Below, piece after piece: positions 10,047-23,924 of a DNA stretch of 64,000 bases (position 1 is its first letter; each line of letters opens with the position of its first letter). Source of the DNA: Epiperipatus broadwayi (Eukaryota; Onychophora; Udeonychophora; Euonychophora; Peripatidae); the NCBI GenBank assembly GCA_028023455.1, contig JAQFVV010006274.1:3910001-3974000 (forward strand), read 5' to 3'. The position numbers and the translations under genes are program-made. The notes beneath the pieces are model-generated. The model had not been told where the DNA came from and did no database searches. It saw nothing but the letters and a program-made list of their open reading frames with translations.

Positions 10047-12961
10047 ACCTATCAAAGTTAAACTATTTTTCATTAGTTAATTGTATGCATATGTTTTTCT
10101 AATTTGAAAAAAAAAATTGTTCATATATTTACATGCATACAAATAATTATAGCAATAAAATCTTGCTAAAATTATACATATATACACATTTTATTATTAT
10201 AACACGGATTAGAATCTGGGCAAGTTAAAACTTGAAAATTTTATCAAGTTTTGATCAGGTTCATGGTTTGCCTTTGAAATAGGTGGCCCATAACCAGGTT
10301 AACTAACTCATATAATATTGGTCAGTAAATGGTAATCTAGTTATTCTTAGCTAAAGAATAAAACAAGAATCGGAAAATGCTCAAATCCTTACCCAGGGAA
10401 TAATGCCATCTCTTTATTCTGTTTTTCTGCAGATTGTTGAAGATATTTTTACCCAGCTATGGGTTGCTTGAAAAATCCTTTACCTTTTATTTCTATTTTA
10501 TGTATTTATATTATTTTAGCCCAGTTTTTATTTTTTCACAATTCTTTTAGATTTAACACTACAGTTTTTAAAATGAAATTTGTGTATATTTAATTATATA
10601 GGTTTCTATGCTCCCAGTATATTTTTGCTAGTGGACATGATATTAACCTGTAATAATTATCCATTGTTTTTTATTTTAATTTTTACAGTAAGTAAATTAT
10701 TTTTCATCTTATTTATTATAAAAATTAAAAATACTATAATTCTAGGATTGAAAAATGTCTCATTCACTTTAAGATTGTCTATTGTTTATATCAGTTAAAT
10801 TAATCTAGGATTGAAACTAAACATTATCCTGTTTTATTATTGTCTTTGATAGCGGTTTTTATTAAACTTTCTAACACAATTTATAGAATATGGATATATA
10901 TATCTTTTGATGGTTTGGACATGAAGTGAACTAATAGTTACAGACTTCATAAAGAAGTATTTATGATAAACTTGATCATTGTTTATGATAGTGACCTTTA
11001 GAAGTGCAACATTAACTGCTATTATTGGACATATATGACTGGCTATAGAATACAATAGAGGGCCATAGCTAGAATCTTAGAAAGAAACAAGTTTAAAGCA
11101 GAAAATAAATCAGCATCTCAAAATATTATGCAAAAAGTTATAGGGTTATCATGAGGTATGTGTGAATATGTTTCACGAATTGGTTGCTATGGATTATACA
11201 AAACTCACCATTAAGTTTTTTTAATGTTGTTATTATTTAGCTTTTTTTTTTTTTTTCGGAATTAAAATGATTATACTCGTTAAGAATGATTGCTAGTCAT
11301 TATAAATATATATATATTGTAAAATCAGGGCACTATTAAATTGGAATCAAGACAGTTTTTTTTTTTCCAATGGTACTTGAATAGTTTGTATGATTGTAGT
11401 GCTTATATATATATATATGCACAGACACAAATGTAAATGCATGTGTGTAATTATAGATGTATGGATTTGAACAAACTTATTCGGCCAGTAACTTTAATAC
11501 AAATTACTTTCCATGCAACATTTCCATAAAAATCATCTCTGTATAAATTAGGATTAACAGCAAAATAAAGTGAAAAGACACACAAAATGTCTATGAATGA
11601 ACTACTTGCTATGCAGTGTTTTGAAAAAGCTAAAATTGAATGAAAGAAAGATTTAATTTTTAAAAAAATTATATATATTTTTCCCATTTATTTCTGAATG
11701 TAATTATTATTACTAATAGTAATATATAATAGCTGCACTAATAATAATCCTATTGATTTTTATTCAATTATTAACAATATTAATCTTCAATCCGATGAAT
11801 TTTTTTATTCGTTTCTTTTTTAAAACCTTAAACTTCTTTCGAGACATGTGATTGATTGATGATTCTGTTTTCAACATTGTTGTTTCTTTTAGAATTTGTT
11901 GTCAATGTAAATGTTTTTATTTTCATTTAATAAACTGATTCTTAGCATCTAATGAGCCAAGTTTCCCCTCCTTATTTCCTGCTGTTTCTCTCCACAATTG
12001 ACATGCAACAGTCTAAATTTATACAAAAGAATTTATCTCTTCTCTCCTTCGCCTTTCTTTCCACTTCATTCATAATCTTTTTTTTTTTTTTGACTATTTT
12101 CTAGTGACAGGCCAATGAAAAATTTTCGTCTTAATTCTTTTTTTTGCTCACTCTTCTAATATGCCTATATATATCTACTTTGAACTGTATAAGTATTTGT
12201 AAACAAGTCTACATATAGTGTCACTTGGAAAGTTGCTTATCCTTAGACTTTTCTTATGGATATAAGGCTTTTATTTAAATTCAGAAGACCACTTGCTGGG
12301 AACATCTTTTGGTTGTATCGATAGGCTAGACTTATGTTTGTTGTTTTCTACATTTACACACTTGAAAATAGAAACGTGATTTTTAAAAAAAAAAATACTA
12401 ATTTTAATAATAATGTTGTGAATGCACTTGGTAAGAAGATTGAGTGGGGAAGTATTTGAGTTGGCAGAATATGGCATGTCAGTTTCCCACTAGATTATAA
12501 TAGTTTAGCAGTATTTATCAGAAGAACCAAGCATTTAAATATTCGTTAGATATATTTGAATGTTAAGGATAAGAAATTTAATTCATTAACCAATAATTGT
12601 TATCTATTTATAAACAATTGCCGCATTATTTTAAAAAATTTATAGTCTGCCTGTGTTTTTTTTATTTTGGTACAAATTAAATATCTAAGTCAAATAATGT
12701 AAAACTGAGTTAAAATTTATTTATTAATATTGCTATTGTGTTAATCAGTGATAATAATTTTTAAAATAGAACATCCGAATTGACTATTATACCTTGGATG
12801 AAGACGTATTTCATTAAAGATATTTAGACTTAATTCTTTTATTTTTATTTTGCTTGTATCTTGGTTTTGGGCTCTGTGTCTTTAGATTTCTTTTTCCACA
12901 TTTTCTATTTCTGTTCATATACATGAATAAGCATTTATTTTATAACGTCTTGCATGCGATT
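10047..12961. other. No gene seen, AT-rich intergenic DNA
   Basis: Several open frames of 60-80 codons occur here (near 10600, 10840-11055, 11450-11690, 12270-12480), but they are rich in F, I, L, N and K and carry no motif. Short homopolymers and TA runs are present (near 11240, 11405). Bases 10340-10370 share TTATTCTTAGCTAAAGA with 15290-15310, suggesting an old dispersed repeat end. Confidence 0.5.
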
Positions 12962-13486
12962 ATAATTACGATAGAATGACAGCCTGTTAAGCTAATTGCA
13001 CAGACGCTGTGAGAATGTTATTAATAAATGAATACCTTCGAACAACCACATGATATAGTATTTGTATAAGAGTAAAAATGAATCTCTTACCCTTACGACT
13101 CAAATGTTTATATATGAGCAAATCTAAAGTAGTTGTAACGAAGGCGTGACCACATAATAGTCACTTTAAATTACTATATATAATGTCTGTATGAATGACG
13201 CCGATGAAATTTTCTAGAATTTACTAAACGCCACTCTAAATGAAACTAAATCATATATAGTAAATTATATATAGTAATTTAAAGTGACTATTATGTGGTC
13301 ACGCCTTCGTTACAACTACTTTAGATTTGCTCATATATAAACATTTGAATCGTAAGGGTAAGAGATTCCTTTTTACTCTTATACAAATACTATATCATGT
13401 GGTTGTTCGAAGGTATTCATTTATTAATAACATTCTCACAGCGTCTGCACAATTAGCTTAACAGGCTGTCATTCTATCGTAATTAT
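12962..13486. mobile_element. 525-bp foldback (MITE-like) element
   Basis: Two arms of about 220 bp (12962-13183 and 13267-13486) are nearly perfect reverse complements and surround a spacer of about 83 bp. Outer ends read ATAATTACGATAGAATGACA and its complement. The inner ends share GACTATTATGTGGTC with complement near 13155. Only a few mismatches separate the arms, so insertion or conversion is recent. No reading frame spans it. Target duplication is not clear; both flanks have only TT in common. Confidence 0.75.
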
Positions 13487-14440
13487 TTCTGTTCATATTT
13501 TTGGCAAACCTCTCTTCAAATTCTTCTTCTCTCATAATCTTTTTACCTGCGTTATTTAAATGTATTGAAATTAAAACAGTGCCTATATGAATGTAGGAAA
13601 TTTTACAAAAGGACAAATTTATTATTCTAAACAAATAATGAATGCCTAAAATTAATATATATGTATATATCCTAATTGAAAACAAAAAGAATTTATTCAT
13701 AATGCTTTTTTTATTAACCAGTCATTCATAAGAAGAAGTTTGACATACATATATATGCTATTTGCAAGCTATGCCTCTGGAAAACTATCATTATCTCTTT
13801 ATTTATATTGATTTTAAAGGAATGAGTTATGTCAGTGGATAGATCCCACATTCTGCACCAGATCTTTTCCAGGAGATACTCATAATTAACTCTCTCTAAA
13901 ATCATCAACCAATATTTCTTATAGCTTCTGCAATACTTTTTAATATAGATATTTTATAATTTTTCTACCTTAAGTTTATGCCAATTCACTTTTTCTTGCT
14001 CTTTATAAAACCAGCAAAGTAAAAAAATGTTTTTGTACTTTTTTTTTCTTTGCCAATTATTCTTTCCATTTCCTTCTAAATCTTCATCTTTATAGCATCA
14101 GATCTTCTTTTCTTATGGCTACTCTATATAAAAGAACATTTTACATAGTATTTGACAACCTTCTTTTGAATATAATTTTAATTTTCCACAAAAAAATTTT
14201 AATCTCTATTAAAAGCATATTTATGCCATTACAATTGTCACTTTTATTTTTTTTAACAGGACTTCTATCATCAGTAAAACTATATCACACAGCTTTATGA
14301 CTTCCCAACCATTGCTTAATCTTCTCTCTATTTTTAGTGCTTTCTTTTCATTTGATTTATTTTCATCATAAATTTTTACAAGCTCTGTTAATTCTATTGT
14401 TCTATTATCTTTACTATCTGCAAGCATTGACATATCAACT
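13487..14440 (-). other. Possible decayed coding sequence, minus strand
   Basis: On the minus strand, 14433-14221 is open and charged (MSMLADSKDNRTIELTELVK, then ENKSNEKKALKIERRL), and after stops 13908-13726 reads IWCRMWDLSTDITHSFKINI then KEIMIVFQRHSLQIAYICM. The composition is more protein-like than neighbouring frames and would suit an old LINE ORF1, but I see no diagnostic motif. Could be chance. Confidence 0.2.
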
Positions 14441-17400
14441 CTCCTACCAATAGTAAATTCAAAGCAATTATTTAATTATTCATCTACATACACAAAGAAA
14501 AAATGTTTTACACTTTGATTTTTAATAACTTGTATTATTATTTCCTATTTGTGAAGGACAATTTGAACACTTGCATTAATACGTATTTTAGTCTGACACT
14601 TTGTTATTATAAAATTAAAGTGAGTGTGTATTTTTGATAATCTACATATTAAATATTTCAGAGACCTGATAACAATATCTTTTCCTATATCTTTCTATTT
14701 CATCGGACCATTTACTCTTATTTTTTAAAGAATAAAAAAATTTTTTGTGAAATGGTTAACACTAAATATCCAAATATTTCAGGCAAATACACTAACATGT
14801 TTGAAATATTTTGGTTAAGTTTTTTTATGAAATAGAATTTTAGAAGAATTAAACTTAATTAAATTATTATTTTGATTCCTAACTTTGAGATTATGCATTT
14901 AATGAGGATAATGTAGAAGTTTATTAAGTATAGAAGATGATAGTTATTTTCATATTTAACCACTGTGTCACAAAATACTAGGATTAATAAAACTCTAAAT
15001 TAGGTGGGGGGGGTTTTCAAATAAAAAAAAAAGAACTGTATAGAAAAGAACTTTTAGAATCACTATTACTAATAAGAAAAAAATATTAGAATTATTTAAA
15101 AGACATTTAGATATCTACTTGTTGAATGAAAGACTATATGGAGAAAGTGTACTATGATAAATTTGAAGATTATTTTGGCCACCTGTTATGATATAATCTG
15201 GTATTCAAATCTGAGTTATATGAGTTTTAAATTTTTTTCAGATCACAATCAGACTTAGAAAGCTCTAAGTATCAAGTAAATTGACATTTACTTATTCTTA
15301 GCTAAAGAGTAAAATCCCATTTTACTATAGATTGGTCAAGTGTTGATGTAAGAGTCTGGAAGAATGAAATAAAAATGTAGTGGCAATATGGCATGTCTTC
15401 AACACTGATTGGAGGGAGTGTTTTACTTTTATGGGTGATGGGAAGGCATTAATTTTTTTTTTTTTTAGTCTGAATTTTTTTAAATTTTACAATTACTAAT
15501 ATTCATAAATGAGCTAAGTAGCTCAGAAATTGCAAGTAATGTATTTTTGATGTTCTGGATAATTCTTAGATTGATTTTTACTGAGGGAAATATATTTAAT
15601 ATAACTATTATAATGTGTCTTAACCTATATTTTTCTTAGCATGTAACTATGTATAGTATGCATTTCTCTCACTACATTTTTATGTGTGAATGTATAAGTT
15701 TTATACAAGAATTTGAGCATTAATACTTCTATGGCTAAGAATCATAATTAAATTGAGGCTAATTAAGTAAAATGTAACTTTTAAAATATGTAGCCTTCAA
15801 TTTGAATACTGTTTTTGGAAAACAAATGTGTTTTAAATAAAGAATGAAAAAATTGTAAAAGCTAGAATACACATTTTTGTCTTCACACACACACACCCCA
15901 TGATGTACATATAAACCCTTCTAAAAAATTTCTTCAAATTGATTGAACATAATCTTTAAGAAAACACCTTTACAATGATTTCTGCTTAACAAATAAAATG
16001 ATATCAATTCTATCATTTTGTGAAAACTGAATTCTGCAATTTAATCTGCATTTTAATCTTTATATTTTGCTGATAGCTGCTGCCATGTACTAATGAAAAT
16101 GAAAATTAGCATATATAATCTTTATCTTTCATTTGAAAATATTTACCACAAGATTGCAATACAATTAAAGATTCATTCAAATGCTAGCAAATATTTTTCT
16201 GAGATAATGCAGAATTTTCCAAGAAAGTTTTGATATAAGCTTAAAAAATGTTGAGTAATTTTATATAATGATAAATAAGATTGAGTAAAATATATGAATT
16301 TATTTTGAGTATTTTATTTAATTATTTCTTTTTAAAAATTTTAAATGTGATTCATAAAATTATTTTTAAATATTATTGTAAAAAATATTTGGATTTAAAA
16401 GTATGATTTAAAATTTGTACATTTAATTGGTATAGGAATCTGCTAACTAGTTTGAAAATTAAAATATCGAACTTCATTTATTGTAGATTCATGATTTAAA
16501 ACTATTTTAAATTCCAGTTATTTTCTAATCATTGTTTTTAATTATGCTTTTTATATTTCCTCCATCTTATTTTATGATTACATTTTTATATTAATGGAAT
16601 TAGATGAACCCAATTAATAAGCTAATGTTGAGCCATCAACTTTTTTTAAGAAATATTTTTGCTAAAATAAAACATATTAAGTCTGTTAAACAAAAGTATT
16701 ATTTATTTATGAAGTAAGAACAGATAATTATTAAAGTTATAGTTGATGTCATTTATAAAACAAAAAAAAAATTATTTTTATTTTTGAATATAAAATTATT
16801 GTTTATAATATAATCCCTGCTTTCTAGAATATTTCAATTATTTTCCTATCAAAAGTATTTCCCAGAAAGGATTTTGTTATAGGAAAATTGTGGATAGTAC
16901 AGAATAAACTTTTAGAAATAGTAAAATATTTTCTATTTTTTGTTGTTGTTGTTGTTGTTGTTGTTATGGTCCTTAATGTAAATGCAAATATTCCGGATTT
17001 TTGATTAAATCTTCAAATGTTTTCCTTGTAATAATCAACACATAAATTATTACAAAGCCATTTGCAATTAATCTACAATTGGCTTTGTTTATTTCTTAAT
17101 GCTAGTTTTTGGAACTTCATAGAGTTTTTTTTTTTAGATTTGTGTGTATGTGCATGTTTCTTTTCATTTATGTTTGTCAAAAAAAAAACTTATTTTTCAT
17201 CAAATGTTCACATTTTAAATAAATTTACTAAAAGCATAAACTTATTTTTTACCATAGCTTTGTCATAGATCAATTTTGTTACACTTATAAATTCTAAAAA
17301 TAAAATAGTAAAAATTCACTCTTCAGGTAAAACAATAATAATAATAATATTGACAGAAAGTATTTCCTTGCTGACATCACATAAATTTTCAGAAAGCAGA

Positions 17401-19560
17401 ATTGTTCCTAATTATCAAATATATTACAAGAAAAGCTAGTTGTTTTTTTTTTAATATTAACAATTTAACTCAAGTAAAAATGCACTATTTTTCTGTCAAC
17501 ATTGGTGTAGAAAAATAACTGATGCTGCAAAAGTGTATTTTTTTCTGAAGAAAATTTTCTCTTTGTTCAATTATTGGTTGTTCTATAAAATGGTTTTCAA
17601 TCAATACTAAAACGTTTTGTGAAAATTGCTTAAAATATTAATATTGTAAAATTAGAGATACACTGCAAATAAAAATTTAATATAAGTTTATTCACATTAA
17701 TAGATTCTAAAACAAATTTGAAATATTGGTCACAAGATGATAAACAAAAAAGAAAATATTTTTAAATTGTTAAAAGGTAATTGAAAATATCACATAACAA
17801 ATATAGTGCTTAAATTTTAATAGAAGGCATTTTTATTTATAAGCATGAAAATTCTGGAAAATATTGCCAAAATTTATTACCAGTTACTTGGGAATAAGTT
17901 TAAAAGAATTAGCTGGGGGGGATATTTAATTATTTTAATATGAGATGATTAAAAAAATTGCTTATTTTTTCAGAATGGGCTTTTGGAGAGCATCAGACTT
18001 TTATCCACAATTTTTTTTTTTAATATTCAATAATTTTATAAAACTTATAGAGCTTCAGATATAGCTGGTCATTTTCATAGAAATTTTTACTTGCAGAAAA
18101 ATGGAAAAAAATTCATGAGCAAAATATATATCAGTTACAGAAAGTATGGGAGATTTTTTTTTTACTAATTCAGTATGACATTTAGTGATGCTCTGCAACA
18201 TCATTAACTTGAAAAACAGCTTCCACTTATTTATAAAGATAGATGAGTTTCCATCCATAATATCTAATACTTTTACTTATTCATATTGTAGAAACTGTTC
18301 TGCATAATTATTTGCTTTCACAACAATCTTTTGTAGTAATTGGTCATCAAAAATCAAATCAAGTATTTTAATATTTTAGCATCTGTCCATATTGACGATG
18401 ATATCTAATTACGGAAATAGTGGGGATGATGGTAGAATATTTTGCTTATCTATTGGATGACAAGAACTAACAGAATATATTACATTCATTGTTTCTCATT
18501 ATCACTATTTTCTGTATGCAAACTTGAAATTTCATCACTCATGCAGGCTTGCTTCATCAGTGTTAAATGTCAGTTTTATCTAATATAAAAAAAGTACTAT
18601 ATGTTAAATCTAATATTTATTAAAAAAAATTAAAATTTTTCATTGTATAAATTAGAAATCTTAATTATGTAAATTTATATAATTTATATATATAATACTG
18701 AAAAGGTATGTAAAATATATGTATCCAAGCTGTAATATTTTTATATATCAGAAGAAAAGAAGTGTTATCAGAACTATCTAAAGTATATAATTTATTTTTT
18801 TTTTACTTTGATCATAATATAATATAAATCCTAATTACATGTATAGTAACTGATGATAAGATGATCCAATAATCAATAATGGATAGCCCAAATATAAGGG
18901 TTAAGCTAATAATAACAAGGCTTGCTAAACCTCATGCTAAACATAACAATATAATAAGCTCAAGGTTATAATATTTAACTAATCAAATGCTGAAAAACCT
19001 AGGCTAGCTTTAATATGCTGCTTTAATGATAAGTGTATCAAGACAAATGTAAACTTCAAGTCAGAAGTATAGTTCTAATACTCTGCTCCAATAAACAAGT
19101 CATCAGAAGGAGAGTGTTCTGATATTCTCTCTTTAAAACATCAACTCTTAAAAATCTTATGCAGCACATTACACAAAAGGTTATGTTACTTTCAATACTC
19201 TTCATCTAATACATCTTCTAAAATAAAATTAAATCTTATAATCACAATGATTTTTCCAAATAATCAGATCTCAGGTATAGTAATTCTTTCTTAAAATAAC
19301 TCAGGTTTTCTGTGCAATATAATTCTTTTTAAAAATATTTATGGTATTCAAATCTCAGTCTTCTTTCAATAATGAATTCTTCAGTAATATTATTTTCGTT
19401 TTTTATTTTTTAAAATCAACCAAGAATGTAATCTTAGTGACAAGTAATAACCCCAGATTCATCAAATGAACCAAGTTCCTCAGGCTTGAGCCCAAATACA
19501 TGGATTTCCTGATCAAATTTAACCTTGGGGTCCTATGATATCACTGAGCTACAACATTGA
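14441..19560. other. No gene seen; AT-rich with microsatellites
   Basis: AT-rich DNA with homopolymer runs. A GTT repeat lies at about 16941-16965. TA-rich runs lie near 18685-18720. At 18530-18560 (minus strand) CACTGATGAAGC...GATGAAA gives a weak echo of the hammerhead-like motif seen elsewhere. Bases 19000-19560 are somewhat less AT-rich but contain no recognisable gene. Confidence 0.5.
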
Positions 19561-19564
19561 ACCC

Positions 19565-19910
19565 TTGTGCCATTGTGTGGCAAACAGAAAGAGACAGTTG
19601 ACCACATTCTATTTCAATGTGATTCCTGGTCGAAACCACGAAACTATGCGTTAATGAAAATTATTGGCCCAACCCGGCCTGTATGATGATCTGGCCTGCC
19701 TTTGAGAAGGGTATATTCACCTCTATCCATCTGGCAACCTTTATAAATTTTGGAATATGGACCATCAGGTATAAAGTGGTATTCGAGAAAGGATCTGGTC
19801 TTCTGACTGAAGATCTCTTTGTGAAATTGATTCGTAAGGCAAACAGATCTGATAAGAGGACTTGTCTGCCTTCACTGGCTGACCAAACTTGGGGACAGCT
19901 GAAAATATAG
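19565..19910 (+). pseudogene. C-terminus of a second non-LTR retrotransposon (zinc-knuckle type)
   Basis: One frame reads LCGKQKETVDHILFQCDSW then KPRNYALMKIIGPTRP (about 19573-19679). After a one-base shift, the frame from 19683 reads MMIWPAFEKGIFTSIHLATF, then IWTIRYKVVFEKGSG and ADQTWGQLKI, ending at a stop at 19908. A C-x-n-H-x4-C pattern (C, then VDHILFQC) near the protein end is typical of the C-terminal zinc knuckle after the reverse transcriptase in several LINE clades. No reverse transcriptase remains, so this is a 5'-truncated copy. Distinct from the RTE family in this window. Confidence 0.6.
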
Positions 19911-20660
19911 TGAACTATTACCAACTGAACATTCCTGCCTAAACTGATCTATGCAATTACTGTGTTCTATCATATAAATTTTCCATATTATTTGGCTGAT
20001 TGTTTAGCCACTGTTGAGGCTTTATTGAATGTTGGTATGCAACCCTGCTACACAAGTATGTGACTTGCCTTTTTTTATTATTTAGGGTATTACTCCCTAT
20101 GTACATATTTGTAAAACTCACTTAATGTATCCTGCCAAACAATGGAATGGCAAATGTATGTTCCTGACTGTGATTCATATTGATACTCAATTTCTTTAAC
20201 TACTGAAACCAATTAATTAACTTTGTAACTCATTTGATGTAGTACCTAATCATTGGGCTAGCTGTTTGAAATGCCCACAAAAGTGTGAACCTTGATTGTA
20301 TAATTCCAATTATACATTTTTCTGTATTTCTTTTAAACTATCCTTCTAAACAATGGAATGCCATATGCAAGTTCCTTATTGTATTTTATATTTATACCCA
20401 ATTTTTCTTTTAACTCATTATAGCCAAATATTGCGGTTTTTGTAACTTGCTTGATGTACACCTCAATCATTAGGCTGGTTGCATAAAAATTTGTTTGTAT
20501 AGCCCTCTTTGTACATTCTACAGAATTGTTATTAGTGTTTATTGTAAAACGATGGAACATCAAATGCAAATTCCTAACTGTATTCAAATTTTATTGTATT
20601 CCCTGTATTATTGTATTTTTTCATGAATAAATTTAATTTTTTGAAATGAAATGAGTAATA
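19911..20660 (+). repeat. LINE 3' UTR with three internal repeats and a GAAAT tail
   Basis: Directly after the LINE stop, a block of about 205-210 bp occurs three times, anchored by AAACAATGGAATGGCAAATG at about 20138 and diverged forms at about 20347 and 20548. Each is followed by TTCCT(G/T)ACTGTATT-like text. The 3' end is AATAAATTTAATTTTTTGAAATGAAATGAG, a polyadenylation-like signal plus a short GAAAT microsatellite, as expected for the end of a LINE with a repeat tail. Confidence 0.6.
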
Positions 20661-20756
20661 ACAATAAGATATGATCTTAGCTTTAAGATGATATCTTAGT
20701 CAATTTAATAATTGTAAAATTTTAAAAATTAAAAATGAAAACTCATATTAAAAAAT

Positions 20757-20990
20757 AATTGGAAGGGATTCAAATCCAGACTTTCAAGCTTCGTTTAGTC
20801 ATCAACTCCATCTTATACAACCAATACACATGTCTACATGCAAACTGGTTCAGCACAAAATATGTATATTGCAGATGATTTATCTTTTTTGCATGTATGT
20901 AGTCATGAGTATCGGTTATATAAGATGGAATAGATTATTAAAGGAAGCTTGGAAGTCTGAGTTTAAATCCTCTCTAATTAAATCTAGATT
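20757..20990. repeat. Small inverted repeat, copy of the 52-kb / 59-kb repeat family
   Basis: Left arm (20757-20850, containing GGGATTCAAATCCAGACTTT and CATCTTATACAACCAATACA) pairs with right arm (20895-20985, containing ATATAAGATGGAAT and AAGTCTGAGTTTAAATCC). The middle (about 20847-20895) has GGTTCAGCACAAAATATGTA and ATGATTTATCTTTTT, the same text as the units at 52.1-53.0 kb and 59.4-60.4 kb, but the CTGATGA box is missing. Confidence 0.65.
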
Positions 20991-20999
20991 AAAAGTATA

Positions 21000-23920
21000 T
21001 ATAATATACTTGTATTTAAATATAAAAAAATAATTATAACCTACTAGAATAGCATTCATGATATTATGAATTAGAAAGGGATTTTCTTGCTACCCAAATA
21101 TCACACTAACAGATTTTCTCCTAATGTGATACTAAAATAAAAATAAACTAAACTTATGATCTTAACTCAAGATGAATAAAGTAAAGAGATCTTATAATTG
21201 ATGAATAAAATGATCTTATCATTTTAATTTTAAAATAAATAAAATAATTTTCTCTATGGATGTTATCTTAACATCAACAATATAATTTTATAAAGTGACT
21301 TTTATATTATATTTTCTTGTACTGTCAATGCATAAAGTAAATATGTGTAATATGGTTACATTGTTGTGAATGCAGGTGATGGTGATAAAGATAATGAATC
21401 ATAAGTTACTAATTAAAATAATATTTATTGACATTTATGATCATGGAAAAGCAAGCATTAAGTTATTTAATAAACTTTATAAATTACAAAATTCCCCAGG
21501 TGAAAAATAAAAGTATAGGTTACCATTTAAAAATACTAATAAAAATAATCAGTAAATCAGAAATCTTAATGTGATTTCTTACAGATTTAATAAAGTTCTC
21601 ACTTTTAATAAGCTCACTTTCTATTAACTCTAAATAAAATAAAATCTTACTATCCTTTAGTAGTGATGAATTTGGAGGAAAATATATATATATTATACTT
21701 ACGTGAGCAATTATAAATTTAATAACAAACGTATTTTATCTGGTTTTAAAAGATTTGGATATGCAAGCTAGACATATCAACAAGATCTACACATCAAAAC
21801 CACTCTGATTTATCAAGAGCGCAAATAAAGGCACGGTTGGCATTATGCATCACCTTCAAAATATATCAAAAAGCCAAGACATGGTTGAGGATTACATATG
21901 ACTTTAAATAAATATATCACCTAGATAAACATTAAGGGATTGAAAAGTAAAGGCCAACTGAAATAATGGCATAAACTTAGATAAGCACCTACACACGAGG
22001 GCAATAAAGAGCTACAACCTTGTCTTTAGTTATAAAAATATGAAAATAAACCATCAAAAAGAAGATTGCCTAAATATAAGCATTACATGATTAACATCAC
22101 AAAGATGTAATAAAAATCACTGGAATAATAAAACAATATATAAAATATGGATAACACTTTTGTCTCCTATAATAATGACAAATAAGTGATATGTAAAACC
22201 AATAAAATATGGATAATATAGCTATACATATAATATTTGTAGCAAAACAATTCAATAATAAAAATATACATCAACTTCATGAACAATTCCAAACATTTAT
22301 TCATATTCTAAATAAATCCAAAAGTGGACAAGTATAATACACTTTAAAATTTTGTTACTCTGGTAATATTCTGAGAACTTAACATGAAAATGCATGTCAA
22401 ACCTATACATAAAATAATACAGAGAAAATAAAATGAATATAATGTATGTAAAAATAAATATTAAAACTAAATATTTTATTTCCATTTACCAAATAAAATA
22501 AGCAGACCTTAAGTCTTGATTTTTCCATATCATTAATACAGGATAGTCAAATAAAAGTCCTTGGACACTCTGAAGAGTTTATAAGATCTTCGGACAACAT
22601 TGAAGATTAAATCAATAAACAACAATTAAAATATATAGTAAGCAGAAATTTAATTACTGATACAAACAAACTTGTCATTCTAAATAAATGATGTAGATTA
22701 AATAATTAATAAGTTGAGTAGCATAAATATTGCATATATTTTAAATATGTTGAACAAAAATATAATAAGCATTGTAAATTTTAATAACATACTAAATAGA
22801 TGATATTAATATGTCCTTCTGTAAGATACAATTTGTATCTTCCTGACAAATATAATTGAAGAGCACATATTTTAAATAGAACATGGTAAGGAGCTATAAA
22901 ATCAATATTCTCAAAGAGCAAATATATTTTAAATATAATAACTTGAAGCAAACAATGTAATGTTGAGGAATTATAATAAGTTTTTAAGAAAAACACAGGT
23001 CGTCTTTTGTAAGTAATATACACATTGTAAAACCCATAGCAGGTTTTCTGGAGTTAATCAAAGATAATACTTATGCTGTATTAATAATAAATATTCTTTT
23101 AAACAACTGGTAAGCACATTCAACAATAATAAAGTTTATATTGCTAAAAAAAAAAAAATCTAAATAAGTATTAACTGCAGTTCAATATTGTATTTTATTC
23201 TCTAGGACAAACAAAATATTCAATGGCACAATAAAGTTTACTGGACCATAATAACTTTAATTTCTAATCCTATGAAAAACATATTTCATATCCGCATCCA
23301 ATATGCAGATATCATTAAAAAATAATAAATAAAGATGATTTTAATATTATATGGATTTGGCAATTCAACAAGAAAGATAGTTACAATATTGCATAAATAA
23401 AATCATTAAAAATAAGCTTTTAATAATGTCTACTTCCTTTATAAAACATTTTTGTAGCAAGTAATATATATTTTAAAATATAGCATTTATTCAATTTTAT
23501 AAATGAAAAAACAAACATTTCATTCTTTTGAAAATAATGCTAATGTGATAATAATTTTAAAATGAGCATTCATAAAAAATGTAATCAAATAACCATCACT
23601 ATTTCATATGCTTACACATGCTATTATAAGAGTAATCCATTGATTATGAAGGTTTGTACTTAGTGGCACTACTGTATGCAATGTTTGGTACTCTTATTAA
23701 TTAACTAATTATTTAAATAATCATTTATATGTTGATAATTAATATTTCTTAATTCTTTAATCATTCACAAGATTCTACCATTTTAGCTAACAACAATTCA
23801 AATTTAATAAATTGAAAATGATATCAATATTCTAAACAAAATGTTGCATTGAGAGTCCTTGTACAAATAGCATACAAATTCTTTTCAAAATTATTCTGGT
23901 ATTTAATATATGAATTATCT
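21000..23920. other. No gene seen, AT-rich
   Basis: AT-rich DNA with scattered TA runs and low-complexity A/T tracts. Open frames near 22300 and 22780 on the minus strand are hydrophobic and low in complexity, without motifs. Confidence 0.5.
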
Positions 23921-23924
23921 TTGT

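Noticed and set aside
10200-15330. Shared TTATTCTTAGCTAAAGA text at 10.35 and 15.3 kb as a dispersed repeat family
   Set aside because: Similarity is limited to a short segment, too little to define an element.
19683-19924. Minus-strand frame 19924-19661
   Set aside because: Shadow of the plus-strand LINE C-terminus, which has the zinc-knuckle pattern.
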